A DNA stretch of 54,593 nt, taken from JBBDQZ01 sp040905705. GTDB lineage: Bacteria > Bacteroidota > Rhodothermia > Balneolales > Natronogracilivirgulaceae. Below are positions 46,635 to 54,593 of the stretch, one piece after another. Below the pieces are notes generated by a model that ran no database searches, was not told the DNA's origin, and saw only the letters and a program-made list of their open reading frames with translations. The number at the start of each line of letters is the position of its first letter. Position 1 is the stretch's first letter. Location of the stretch: contig JBBDQZ010000010.1 in NCBI GenBank assembly GCA_040905705.1, positions 1-54,593 on the forward strand. Reading direction: 5' to 3'. Both the position numbers and the translations under genes were made by a program.

Positions 46635-47381
46635 TCAATGTTCCTGTGTAAAAGCATAAACAAGGAGATTTGTCCCCATTTGTAACGACTGTTCAACCAG
46701 GTGATCGGGGTTGTCGTGCACATCAAAGGCCCACCCGTCGGAAAGATTGGTTTCATACGTGTAATAAAGCACAAGCCGGCCGTTCCGGAAAATTCCGAAT
46801 CCCTGCGGCGGATTGCCGTCATGTTCGTGAATTTTTGGCAGCCCGTCAGGGAAATCGAATACTGCAGAGTAGATCGAATGGCTTGCGGGCAGTTCGATCA
46901 GTTCCTCGTCGGGGAATATTTGTTCGATGACGGGCCGCACGTAGGAATCGAATCCATAGTCGTCATCGATATACAGAAACCCCCCGTTATCCAGATACGC
47001 CCGCATATTCGATGCTTCCGTGGCATTGACATCAATATTGCCATGGCCGGTCATGAAGACAAATGGATAATTAGATAATTCCCTGCTGCCGATAGAAACG
47101 TCGTCGTATTCACGATGGATGGAGATCGGGATGTGGTTGACGGAGAAATCAACCAGGTTGGTCAATGCCGAGGGGTCACTGTACCAGTCGCCGCCGCCGC
47201 GATATTCTATGCGGGCGATTTTAAATTTGTCCTCGTCACGCACCGGTTGGCGGGCTTGTTCTTCATCTCCGGAGAGCTGTCCGGCGGGGCCGCCGTAGGC
47301 AGGGAGTGGGGAGAACCTGTGTTCCGGCCCGGAGGCAATAAGTGCAAGCATCCATAACAGCAGGGCAAATGGGGGTAACAT
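46635..47381 (-). CDS. DUF4159 domain protein, exported
   Basis: A 248-residue protein with an N-terminal hydrophobic signal (PPFALLLWMLALIAS). The body contains FKIARIEYRGGGDWYSDPSA, FVFMTGHGNI, NMRAYLDNGGFLYIDDDYG and a late LYYTYETNLSDGW, the DUF4159 pattern. This family has a glutamine amidotransferase-like flavodoxin fold and often forms a unit with MoxR/DUF58 membrane complexes; none of those partners is next to it here. ATG 47381 fits the signal peptide; a longer frame begins with TTG at 47459. Function is unknown. Confidence 0.85.
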   Translation of the reverse strand: MLPPFALLLWMLALIASGPEHRFSPLPAYGGPAGQLSGDEEQARQPVRDEDKFKIARIEYRGGGDWYSDPSALTNLVDFSVNHIPISIHREYDDVSIGSRELSNYPFVFMTGHGNIDVNATEASNMRAYLDNGGFLYIDDDYGFDSYVRPVIEQIFPDEELIELPASHSIYSAVFDFPDGLPKIHEHDGNPPQGFGIFRNGRLVLYYTYETNLSDGWAFDVHDNPDHLVEQSLQMGTNLLVYAFTQEH

Positions 47382-47542
47382 ATGGGATATTCGAAATTTG
47401 GAAAATTGAAAACAAGCCGGGAATTCGGCCTGGAGGTTATGAGTTGAAGGCCGCTTCAATTCCAGCTCCAGTTCCAGCTTGCCAGGTATATGCTCATATA
47501 ACGTTTCTCACCGGCTACTCGTTGCCGGGTTTGTCGTATTTT

Positions 47543-48589
47543 TTATGGTGAATTCGTCCCTGCCGGTTCGTCGACCATCACTTCGATATCCAGAACCGAC
47601 ATACTGCCGAACAACCCGATACCTCCCTCCATATGGTAGATAATATTCTGGATTTCACCGGGGGAGAGCGAACCGGCTCCGCCTCCGGCCTGTACCGGCT
47701 GGGACCGGAAAAAATCATAGGCATTGTCATCGATAGAGAAGGTCGAAATGATATTCGGTCCGTAAAAAGCGATACCGATCCAGGGCATGCGAAGGGTAAG
47801 CGTTCCGTCTGCATTGATATCGAAATTTTCTTCATTGATGATGGTGGTACGGATGCGCCGGGCTTCAATGTAATTGTCCACAACATCCTTCCAGAACGGT
47901 GTGATGGTTTCTTCCGATGGTTCCAGCGATTCCGTGGAGTAAATGAAGTATATCTGGCGGCCGTTAGCACGATTTCGGGTGATGTTGAACTCCAGCTGGT
48001 CGGGACTCTGGTAAACGGCCCGGTCGCGAATAACCTCTTTTACGGAAAACGTGTCCGGGACATGGGTCACGGCCTCAATCCGGTGCCCGTTGTCGTCCGG
48101 GATTTCGATCTCCAGCCGGTACAGATGCCGCGGCATGACCAGATCGGCCGTATCCTCATTTTGTGGAATATATATACCGTTGTCCTGTTCCCGGTAAGAA
48201 TAGGTTTTATCCTTGTTTCCAGCATCATCATAGCGGTTGACCAGGATAACGGCACCCGAAACGGCGCGTTCTTCGAAATAGTAATTTTCATTGAAGGGGG
48301 CCGTGGTTGAAAGCCTTATTTCCGGCATGGCCCGGTTTGCAATCAGATAACTTTCGACAACATACTGTTCTTCATAATCGTCTTGCCCGTACAGGTCACA
48401 GCCGGCCAATGCGATCGTGATGAATGCGATCGCCAGGAAGGGCTTCAACAGATCATAAAACTGCTGGCCTCGTACAGGCCTTGCGGGTTGTGCGGGAAGT
48501 ATGGAAACAGACATGGCGGTTTCAAGGCGGGAAGTCGCGGATTGAGTGGAATTAGTTGAAGCGATAGGGATCATTGGTGTAATGTTCAT
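47543..48589 (-). CDS. DUF4249 lipoprotein
   Basis: A 348-residue lipoprotein with a long N-terminus, hydrophobic stretch LLKPFLAIAFITIALAGC ending in a lipobox, then the DUF4249 body: EEQYVVESYLIANRAMPEIR, FEERAVSGAVILVN, GHRIEAVTHVPDTF. DUF4249 genes are typically found directly after a TonB-dependent receptor carrying a CarboxypepD_reg-like domain, as here (77 bases downstream of that receptor's stop). It is probably an accessory outer-membrane lipoprotein of that transporter. ATG at 48514 (codon 26) is an alternative start closer to the signal. Confidence 0.87.
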   Translation of the reverse strand: MNITPMIPIASTNSTQSATSRLETAMSVSILPAQPARPVRGQQFYDLLKPFLAIAFITIALAGCDLYGQDDYEEQYVVESYLIANRAMPEIRLSTTAPFNENYYFEERAVSGAVILVNRYDDAGNKDKTYSYREQDNGIYIPQNEDTADLVMPRHLYRLEIEIPDDNGHRIEAVTHVPDTFSVKEVIRDRAVYQSPDQLEFNITRNRANGRQIYFIYSTESLEPSEETITPFWKDVVDNYIEARRIRTTIINEENFDINADGTLTLRMPWIGIAFYGPNIISTFSIDDNAYDFFRSQPVQAGGGAGSLSPGEIQNIIYHMEGGIGLFGSMSVLDIEVMVDEPAGTNSP

Positions 48590-48666
48590 AAGAAGGTGAG
48601 AGGAACCAGGGTGGCGGAAGGCCCGGTACGGCCCGGTGTCGTTGCGGGGTATGCCATCTGTGATGA

Positions 48667-51069
48667 TTAAAAGGATACGGTGTACCCGATAGTCGGGATG
48701 ACGGGGAGCATCATGACCTCTTGGCGGCTGACCGGGTTTTCTTCAAAGTCATAGAAATAGAACCAGACGTTGCGACGCGAGTAGAGATTGATGATCTGGA
48801 ACTGCCATTCCGAGTCGGCGATACCGAAAAAGGTACTTTGCCGGGCAAAACTGATATCGAGCCGGTGATAGGATGGAAGGCGTGATGCATTGACCCTGCC
48901 CACGACAATGGCATCTACAAATTCACCATCAAACGGGTTGGAGGTGAGGCCGGTTCTGCCCAGTGGTTTGGTATAAGCCTGGCCGGTGGCATAACTGAAC
49001 ACGGCTGAAGCACTCCAGCGGCTGGTCAGCCGGTAGTTGGTGACCAGGTTTATGTCATGTATACGGTCGTATTTGGGGGGATAAAACCGGCTTCGGTTGA
49101 ACTCATCAAATTTCCGGCGGGTGATTCCCCAGGTATAGCCGATGAAACCGTACCAGCGGCCACGTGTTTTTTCCAGAAAGGCTTCGAATCCGGCGGCATA
49201 TCCTTCGCCGAACCGGAACAGGTCGGGATACTCCAGCCCGGCGGCATCCGGCAGAAACGGATCAAACTCAAACAGATTCCGCATGGTACGGTAGTAGAGT
49301 TCAAATTCGAGATTATATCCCGGTAAACTGGTATTTTTCAGGCCGAGAACAAACTGGTCGCCGTATGCCGGAGGAACCCCTTCATCGGCAAATAGCCAGA
49401 GGTCGAATGCCGAAATGGCTTCGTTGGTGAGAAGCGTAAGGAACTGATGATACCGTCCATAAGCGGCCTGAAGCCGTGTGTTGGCGCTCAGATAGTAATC
49501 CACACTGATACGCGGATCCATGCGCAGGTAATCGCCTCCGGTGAAGTAATTGGCCCGGAGCCCTGCATTGATGATCCAGCGGGTTCCGGGGCGCCATATA
49601 TTTTGAACATACGCCGAAGCGTATTCCGATGAGAGACGCTCGTCCATGGTTTGGTCGCCATCAAAATAATCCTCCAGCCTGAATGTCTTCCTGCCGGCCC
49701 ACAAGCCACTGCTCAATTCATAGGCCCGGTTTGGAAGCCACTCCAAATCAGCTTTAAGTGAAAAGTCATATATGCGGTTTCGCCGCTCAAAATCGGTGCC
49801 GCCGAATTCGAAAACCGGGTCATTGAAATATTCAGAAGCGGTGACGGTGATATTGGAGAAAGTCCGGCGGGAAATCAGGTGGGTCCAGTCGGCACTCAGG
49901 GTTCGGTTGCCGTAAAACAAATTAAAGCGGCTATCATCCCCAAAAGGGAACCGTACATCGTCGGTGCCGGTGTACGCTGCGATACTCAGCCGGTTGTTCT
50001 GCCAGCGGTCGTAATTGATTTTTGCGTTGATATCATAGAAATAGAATGCGTCGGGGATGTTATCGACGGAATTTTTCAGGACAGCCAGCAGGGGTTCGAG
50101 TGTTGAGCGCCGAACGGCCAGCATGTAGGAACCTCCGGCATAGGGCCCCTCGACCAGGGCACGTGAGGAGAGTAAACCGATACTCAGCGATCCGGCCGTC
50201 TGGTTGCGGTTGCCGTCTTTGTTATAGACATCGAGCACAGAGCCAAGCCGCCCGCCGTACTCAGCCGGATAGGCCCCTTTATAAAGCCGTATATCCTTGA
50301 GGGCATCCGGATTGAAAGTAGAGAATAATCCGAAAAAGTGGGATGGGTTGTAGACGGTGGTCCGGTCCAGCAGAATGAGCGTTTGATCGGGCCCGCCCCC
50401 GCGGATATAGAGGCCGCTTGAAAAATCGGAAGCCGCCTTGATGCCGGGCAGCAGCTGAAGGGATCGAAATACATCCGCTTGCAGAACACCGGGAACCTTT
50501 TTGATCATATCGATAGAAATGGACGCGGATCCGATGTTCTGGCGTTCCACCCGGTCACGTTCCGAGACCACCACCAGTTCATCCATGGTAAAATCGACAG
50601 GATCGAGCTCCATGTCGATGCGTATTTGCTCGCCTTCTTCTATAGAGGCCTCTGCGTAGGCGTCCGAATAGCCCAGATAGGAAAACCGGAGCTGGTAGAT
50701 TCCCGGCGGTATGTTATTGATCACATAATAACCGGAATGATTGGTTGTGGTGCCCCGATCGGTGTCCTGCAGGAAAATATGAGCCCCAAGCAGGGTCTCT
50801 CCGGTCCGGGCATCACGGAGAAAGCCGTTGATGGAGGTTCCGAATTGTTCCGTATGAGGTGCTGCGGCATAAGGTGTTGCATCAGGTGTGAAATCAGGTG
50901 CGGCATCAGGTATGGACAGCGAGGCTGAGGCGGCATTGTTTTCAGGAAGCAGGCTGGAAGCTGGTTCAGAGGCGGCCGCAGGAACCGATCCAGTGCTCAC
51001 AGTGGCCCCGGAGAGGTGAAAGAGCGTCAGAATGATAAATATTTTTGCAAAAGTGTATGGATGATTCAT
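48667..51069 (-). CDS. TonB-dependent receptor with carboxypeptidase-like N-domain
   Basis: An 800-residue outer-membrane receptor. After the signal peptide and an Ala/Pro/Asp-rich linker (about 25-75) comes a carboxypeptidase regulatory-like domain (GFLRDARTGETLLGAHIFLQ), a plug (SGLYIRGGGPDQTLILLDRT, then YPAEYGGRLGSVLDV) and a 22-strand-type barrel ending in TVSF. It belongs to the FecA-like Bacteroidota group partnered with DUF4249, not the SusC class. The linker is encoded by imperfect GCATCAGGTG-like repeats at about 50865-50915. Substrate unknown. Confidence 0.92.
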   Translation of the reverse strand: MNHPYTFAKIFIILTLFHLSGATVSTGSVPAAASEPASSLLPENNAASASLSIPDAAPDFTPDATPYAAAPHTEQFGTSINGFLRDARTGETLLGAHIFLQDTDRGTTTNHSGYYVINNIPPGIYQLRFSYLGYSDAYAEASIEEGEQIRIDMELDPVDFTMDELVVVSERDRVERQNIGSASISIDMIKKVPGVLQADVFRSLQLLPGIKAASDFSSGLYIRGGGPDQTLILLDRTTVYNPSHFFGLFSTFNPDALKDIRLYKGAYPAEYGGRLGSVLDVYNKDGNRNQTAGSLSIGLLSSRALVEGPYAGGSYMLAVRRSTLEPLLAVLKNSVDNIPDAFYFYDINAKINYDRWQNNRLSIAAYTGTDDVRFPFGDDSRFNLFYGNRTLSADWTHLISRRTFSNITVTASEYFNDPVFEFGGTDFERRNRIYDFSLKADLEWLPNRAYELSSGLWAGRKTFRLEDYFDGDQTMDERLSSEYASAYVQNIWRPGTRWIINAGLRANYFTGGDYLRMDPRISVDYYLSANTRLQAAYGRYHQFLTLLTNEAISAFDLWLFADEGVPPAYGDQFVLGLKNTSLPGYNLEFELYYRTMRNLFEFDPFLPDAAGLEYPDLFRFGEGYAAGFEAFLEKTRGRWYGFIGYTWGITRRKFDEFNRSRFYPPKYDRIHDINLVTNYRLTSRWSASAVFSYATGQAYTKPLGRTGLTSNPFDGEFVDAIVVGRVNASRLPSYHRLDISFARQSTFFGIADSEWQFQIINLYSRRNVWFYFYDFEENPVSRQEVMMLPVIPTIGYTVSF

Positions 51070-51184
51070 ATCGAAATACTATAGAGGGGAGTTGTTATCG
51101 GTTGTGAGTGTTGGAATGTCAGGATGTTAGATTGTTCGCTGCGGATATCCGGTTTTTTCGTACATTCAGGAGATATATTATTTG

Positions 51185-51208
51185 AATCCGTAATCCGTAA
51201 TCCGTAAT
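51185..51208. repeat. Short tandem repeat (7-base unit, three copies)
   Basis: AATCCGT is repeated three times in direct tandem, followed by a partial fourth copy. It lies in the 200-base gap between the divergent TonB receptor and nfeD genes, about 60-85 bases before the nfeD start. Confidence 0.85.
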
Positions 51209-51269
51209 GAAAAGTCAGCACGGAAGTTAATGTAAAAAAATATTTATCGCCTATATGGATAGATAGAAA

Positions 51270-52661
51270 ATGGCACTCATGGGAAAATTTTTGCGAATAT
51301 TCATGATCTGGCTGCCGGCACTGATGCTTTTGGGGGCATTTGCTGCGAAACAGGCGGATGAACGGGCCGCTCCGGGCGTTGGCGAACCGGCCGGAAAAGT
51401 TTATGTGATCCGTGTGGAGGGATTGATCGACAACGGGCTGTATATGTATATCGACCGGGGCCTTGGTGTGGCGGAGTCGGATGAGGAAACGGCCGGTGTC
51501 ATCCTGCATATGGACACGTTCGGCGGGCTGGTGGACGCCGCGGATAACATCCGGAAACGGCTGCTTGCGGCGGAAGTCCCTGTGGTGACCTATATCGATG
51601 CCAACGCCGCATCCGCCGGTGCCTTGATCTCTTTTGCCACCGACGCCATTTACATGGCACCCGGCGGCTCGATCGGTGCCGCGACGGTAGTGGACGGGGC
51701 CGGAGAGAAAGCCGATGAGAAGCTGCAAAGTTACATGCGTGGACTGATGCGTTCTACGGCCGAGGCCAAAGGATACGACCCTCGTATTGCCGAGGCGATG
51801 GTGGATGAACGCATTGCCATCGAAGGGGTCATAGCCGAAGGTGAATTGCTCACCCTGAGCGCCGCCGAGGCGCTCGGCCTGCACGTCTCCTCCGGAACGC
51901 TCCCTTTTATTGAAGAGGTGGCTCGCAATATGGGGTGGGATGAGGCCGGGTTGGTGGATGTTGACGAACGCTGGGAGGAGTCGGTGATCCGTTTTTTCAG
52001 TTCGCCGGTATTGCAAAGTTTGTTGATGCTGATGATGCTCGGCGGGCTTTATTTTGAACTGCAATCGCCGGGCCTTGGTTTCGCGGGCGGTATTGCCGCA
52101 TTGGGCGCCCTGCTGTTTTTTCTGCCGATGTATATCATGGGGCTGGCCGAGATCTGGGAAATACTGGTGGTGCTGATTGGCATCGGATTGATTGCCGTGG
52201 AAATTTTTGTGTTGCCGGGGGTTGGTATCGCCGGGGTGGCCGGTGCGATATTATTATTGTTCGGACTGTTTGCCTCGCTGGTCGGTAATGTCGGATTCAG
52301 CTTTCCCTCACTTGACGATATGAGTACCGAATTGTGGACCATCCTTCTTACCCTGTTACTGGCGATTGTGTTTATTGTTTCAACGATCCGGTATGTGATG
52401 AAGACCACGGTGTTCGGCCGGCTGGTACTGACCCGTTCGACGGACACGGCTTCCGGCTATACTTCCTATGATAGCAAGGATGACCTGATGGGCAGGGAAG
52501 GAGTTACCCTGACCACATTGCGCCCGTCGGGCACGGCACGGTTCGGGGATCGTCGAGTGGATGTGGTCTCGGATGGGGATTATATCGAGAAGGGAACAAA
52601 AATAAAAGTTGTGGCCACCGATTCCGGCCGGGTGATGGTGTCCCGCATGAAGGAGGCATAA
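51270..52661 (+). CDS. NfeD-family membrane serine protease (long form)
   Basis: A 463-residue protein. A signal/TM segment is followed by a ClpP-like serine protease domain: LHMDTFGGLVDAADNIRKRL, nucleophile Ser115 in ANAASAGALISFATD, and a conserved Lys in TAEAKGYDPRIAEAMVDE. Four to five transmembrane helices follow (LMLMMLGGLYFEL onward) and a C-terminal OB-fold NfeD domain (GREGVTLTTLRPSGTARFGD). Long NfeD proteins pair with flotillin/stomatin-like partners, and floA follows 155 bases downstream. ATG at 51270; a second in-frame ATG at 51279 is possible. Confidence 0.9.
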   Translation: MALMGKFLRIFMIWLPALMLLGAFAAKQADERAAPGVGEPAGKVYVIRVEGLIDNGLYMYIDRGLGVAESDEETAGVILHMDTFGGLVDAADNIRKRLLAAEVPVVTYIDANAASAGALISFATDAIYMAPGGSIGAATVVDGAGEKADEKLQSYMRGLMRSTAEAKGYDPRIAEAMVDERIAIEGVIAEGELLTLSAAEALGLHVSSGTLPFIEEVARNMGWDEAGLVDVDERWEESVIRFFSSPVLQSLLMLMMLGGLYFELQSPGLGFAGGIAALGALLFFLPMYIMGLAEIWEILVVLIGIGLIAVEIFVLPGVGIAGVAGAILLLFGLFASLVGNVGFSFPSLDDMSTELWTILLTLLLAIVFIVSTIRYVMKTTVFGRLVLTRSTDTASGYTSYDSKDDLMGREGVTLTTLRPSGTARFGDRRVDVVSDGDYIEKGTKIKVVATDSGRVMVSRMKEA

Positions 52662-52816
52662 TTTTCCGGCAACAGGCTTCAATGTTGTTGGTATCGGGGC
52701 CGGCGGTCGTTATATTGCCGGCACAATAATCATTATCGAAGTGGTATGAACCGTGCCGTTTTTTCGATGCTGTATCAAAGGTATAATATTCTCAACCCTG
52801 TAAATCAACTATAATT

Positions 52817-53857
52817 ATGGATGCCTATTTATTACTGGGGACGATCGCCGGGATTATCTTTCTCCTTTTCGTCTTTTTTCACTTCATCCCGATAGGGCTC
52901 TGGATCACAGCGATGTTTTCCGGTGTGCGCATCGGTATTTTCAGCGACCTCGTGGCGATGCGCCTGCGGAAGGTGCCTCCCGGGCCGATTGTCAAGGCGG
53001 CTATTACGGCCACAAAAGCCGGATTAAAGCATGTCGAAATTGGCAAGCTCGAAGCCCATTTTCTCGCCGGCGGAAATGTCCAGCGGGTGGTCAACGCGCT
53101 TATTTCGGCAGACAAGGCCAATATTGCGCTTGGTTTTGAGCGGGCTGCCGCGATTGACCTGGCGGGGCGTGATGTATTTGAAGCCGTGCAGATTTCGGTC
53201 AACCCGAAGGTCATCAATACACCGGTGATTACGGCTCTTGCCAAGGATGGTATTCAGGTGAAAGCGACCGCCAGAGTAACGGTGCGCGCCAATCTGGACC
53301 GTTTGGTGGGGGGTGCTACGGAAGAGACGGTGCTTGCGCGTGTGGGTGAAGGGATCGTTTCAACCGTCGGTTCCTCTACCGATCACAAAGCGGTTCTGGA
53401 AAATCCCGATCAGATCACCAAAATGGTGTTAAGCAAAGGGCTGGACAGCGGGACGGCCTTTGATATTCTTTCCATTGATATCGCCGATGTGGATGTCGGG
53501 GAGAATATCGGTGCGAAGCTGCAGACCGACCAGGCCAGTGCCGACCTCAAAGTAGCCCGTGCCCGTGCCGAAGAGCGCCGTGCCATGGCGGTTGCCGTTG
53601 AGCAGGAAAACCGTGCCAAGATCGAAGAGATGCAGGCACGGGTGGTCGAGGCCGAAGCCGAAATACCGAAAGCGATTTCCGAGGCATTCCGTACCGGAAA
53701 GCTGGGTGTGATGGACTATTACAACATGAAGAATGTCATGTCGGATACCGATATGCGCGAATCGATCGCGAAAGGTACCGGCCCGGAAGGCGGGGACGAT
53801 CCACACGGGGAGAAGCCGTCCGGCAGTTCGGGATCGGGCCGTTCCGGTAAATCCTGA
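52817..53857 (+). CDS. floA: Flotillin-like protein FloA
   Basis: A 346-residue membrane scaffold. One N-terminal membrane segment (LLGTIAGIIFLLFVFFHFIP) is followed by the band-7-like domain (TKAGLKHVEIGKLEAHFLAG, ALISADKANIALGFERAAAI) and an Ala/Glu-rich coiled coil (ARARAEERRAMAVAVEQENR, VVEAEAEIPKAI). It is the YqfA/FloA type that forms membrane microdomains and works with NfeD proteins. The C-terminal Gly/Ser-rich tail is probably disordered. Length is close to the usual 330. Confidence 0.94.
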   Translation: MDAYLLLGTIAGIIFLLFVFFHFIPIGLWITAMFSGVRIGIFSDLVAMRLRKVPPGPIVKAAITATKAGLKHVEIGKLEAHFLAGGNVQRVVNALISADKANIALGFERAAAIDLAGRDVFEAVQISVNPKVINTPVITALAKDGIQVKATARVTVRANLDRLVGGATEETVLARVGEGIVSTVGSSTDHKAVLENPDQITKMVLSKGLDSGTAFDILSIDIADVDVGENIGAKLQTDQASADLKVARARAEERRAMAVAVEQENRAKIEEMQARVVEAEAEIPKAISEAFRTGKLGVMDYYNMKNVMSDTDMRESIAKGTGPEGGDDPHGEKPSGSSGSGRSGKS

Positions 53858-54123
53858 CAGCCATGATCGCGTTTAGTTAATGGTGGCGGGAGGGAGGTAA
53901 TCTCCCCAGGCATCCTCAGGCGCGGGTGTCGGTTTCGGGCGCGATCAGGCGGAAGAGCCAGGAGTACAAGCGGCAGCGGTTCGGTGTAGATCAGGGCTTG
54001 CAATCCGGCCGGAAAAGAAATACGAAGCGTGTGGCCGGATGCGTTATTCAGTTGTGATTGATCCGGCAGGATGGTATCATTGTTGATCCTGCAAGAGAAG
54101 CAAAACCTGTACAAAATCAGTAT
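53858..54123. other. Gene-free stretch before tmRNA, with probable tmRNA promoter
   Basis: No plausible gene is seen in these 266 bases; a minus-strand frame (53719-54114) overlaps floA and has no family features. TTGATC at 54083 and TACAAAAT at 54110 are 21 bases apart and may be the tmRNA promoter. GCAGGAT/ATCCTGC (54066-54072 and 54086-54092) form an inverted repeat over the -35 element, possibly an operator. Confidence 0.4.
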
Positions 54124-54498
54124 GGGGGTGACATGGCTTCGACGGGATGAATTCAGTCACAAGTGGCATGTCGAGTTTCCATCACGGATCTCTCGTAAAA
54201 AAATCGGTGGTACTTTAAATGTAAATGCTGACAACTATCAGTATCAAATGGCTGCCTAAACGCGCCATTTCGTCCAGTTAGCGGCCTGCTTGCCGGTTGC
54301 TTTCCAGGGCGCCAAAATCTGGCAAGCTGGTACAACGTCCCGGCCGGTGGCGTTGTGCAAGATCTCATCCGGCCTGGCCTTGAAGACTGCCTTGTTGCCC
54401 GGCGACCCTTCAGGCGAGATCATATAGGGTGACTAAGCATGTAGAAGCTTGATGGTTGGTCATTTCGGACCCGGGTTCAATTCCCGGCACCTCCACCA
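54124..54498 (+). ncRNA. ssrA: tmRNA (ssrA)
   Basis: A 375-base transfer-messenger RNA that rescues stalled ribosomes. The 5' GGGGGTG (54124-54130) pairs with CACCTCC (54488-54494) to form the Ala-type acceptor stem, the T-arm GTTCAAT is intact and CCA is encoded (54496-54498). The usual 5' GGCTTCGACGGGAT and 3' GACTAAGCATGTAGAAGC blocks are present. The tag frame ends ...ADNYQYQMAA then TAA (54257-54259). The resume codon is either GTA 54221 (12-residue tag VNADNYQYQMAA) or GCT 54227 (ADNYQYQMAA); both follow the same TAAAT. The shorter one is closer to ADDYSYAMAA, which I recall for Chlorobi relatives. Confidence 0.96.
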
Positions 54499-54509
54499 AT
54501 TAATCCATA

Positions 54510-54547
54510 AGGGCTTGCGGGCATTGAGCTTGCAGGCCCTTTTTTTT
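54510..54547 (+). terminator. Rho-independent terminator of tmRNA
   Basis: AGGGCTTGC pairs with GCAGGCCCT over 9 positions (one G-T) around a 13-base loop, followed by a run of eight T (54540-54547). Confidence 0.85.
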
Positions 54548-54548
54548 G

Positions 54549-54593
54549 GTGCGCCCGGCAGGGCGCATTCACCTGGGAGTGAAAGTCTCCTAT
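54549..54593 (+). mobile_element. Probable 5' end of a group II intron, cut by window edge
   Basis: Starting one base after the terminator T-run, the sequence reads GTGCGCCCGGCAGGGCGCA, matching the group II intron 5' consensus GUGYG and the first hairpin (GCGCCC-GGCA-GGGCGC). It is followed by a second hairpin GGAG-TGAAAGT-CTCC of the kind seen at the start of intron domain I. The reverse transcriptase gene and the remaining domains would lie beyond the window. Location behind a terminator is a known preference of class C introns, though the 5' sequence is not obviously class C. Confidence 0.6.

Noticed and set aside
51066..52064. 332-codon minus-strand frame opposite nfeD
   Set aside because: It is antisense to a well-conserved NfeD protease; its translation is His/Gln-rich with no family features.
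53719..54114. 131-codon minus-strand frame overlapping the 3' end of floA
   Set aside because: Overlaps 139 bases of a confident gene and its translation is Pro/Arg-rich with no family features.
54071..54259. 62-codon frame ending in ADNYQYQMAA
   Set aside because: It is the tmRNA tag frame extended backwards; only the tag part is translated, by trans-translation.

Overview
This window looks like chromosomal DNA of a Bacteroidota/Balneolota-type bacterium (Balneolaceae or a relative is my best guess). The evidence is a secreted metalloprotease with a type IX secretion (T9SS) sorting domain (NYPNPFNP), a SusC/SusD pair, several lipoproteins, DUF4249 next to a TonB-dependent receptor, and a Rho factor with a long N-terminal insertion. 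The phylum call is inference from gene content, not from a marker tree.

Layout. 1-2830: 3'-truncated secreted metzincin protease on the minus strand. 2865-8785: housekeeping genes (trmB, a redoxin, a HAD phosphatase, purL, lysine 6-aminotransferase). 8930-9086: initiator tRNA with promoter and terminator. 9164-11242: an internally deleted DUF4256 gene, metZ with a structured leader, and osmC. 11452-17738: a tightly packed plus-strand cluster of Na+/solute symporter, GNAT, ornithine/alanine-type racemase, stand-alone M23-like protein, M20 amidohydrolase and a second, divergent alanine racemase. 17754-20112: cytochrome c and flavin amine oxidase, minus strand. 20547-26805: GWxTD lipoprotein and SusC/SusD. 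27043-36013: pyk, a giant TPR lipoprotein with a TonB-like C-terminus, pyrD (minus), folC and rho. 36073-41135: MBL hydrolase and sppA (minus), then a site-2-type protease overlapping a canonical alanine racemase. 41142-51069: a long minus-strand run (FKBP, DUF255, tatC, glyA, rpiB, DUF4159, DUF4249, TonB receptor). 51270-53857: nfeD and floA. 54124-54547: tmRNA and its terminator. The last 45 bases look like the 5' end of a group II intron inserted directly behind that terminator.

How the genes work together. Most genes are core metabolism (purines, pyrimidines, folate, one-carbon, methionine, glycolysis, pentose phosphate) and envelope quality control (SppA, site-2 protease, NfeD/FloA, TatC, FKBP). 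The least ordinary parts are the 13.0-17.7 kb amino-acid racemase/acyl-transfer cluster, the TPR-TonB_C fusion lipoprotein, the deleted DUF4256 gene, two unexplained leader hairpins (metZ and amine oxidase) and the intron edge at the right end. No CRISPR array, insertion sequence or prophage was seen.
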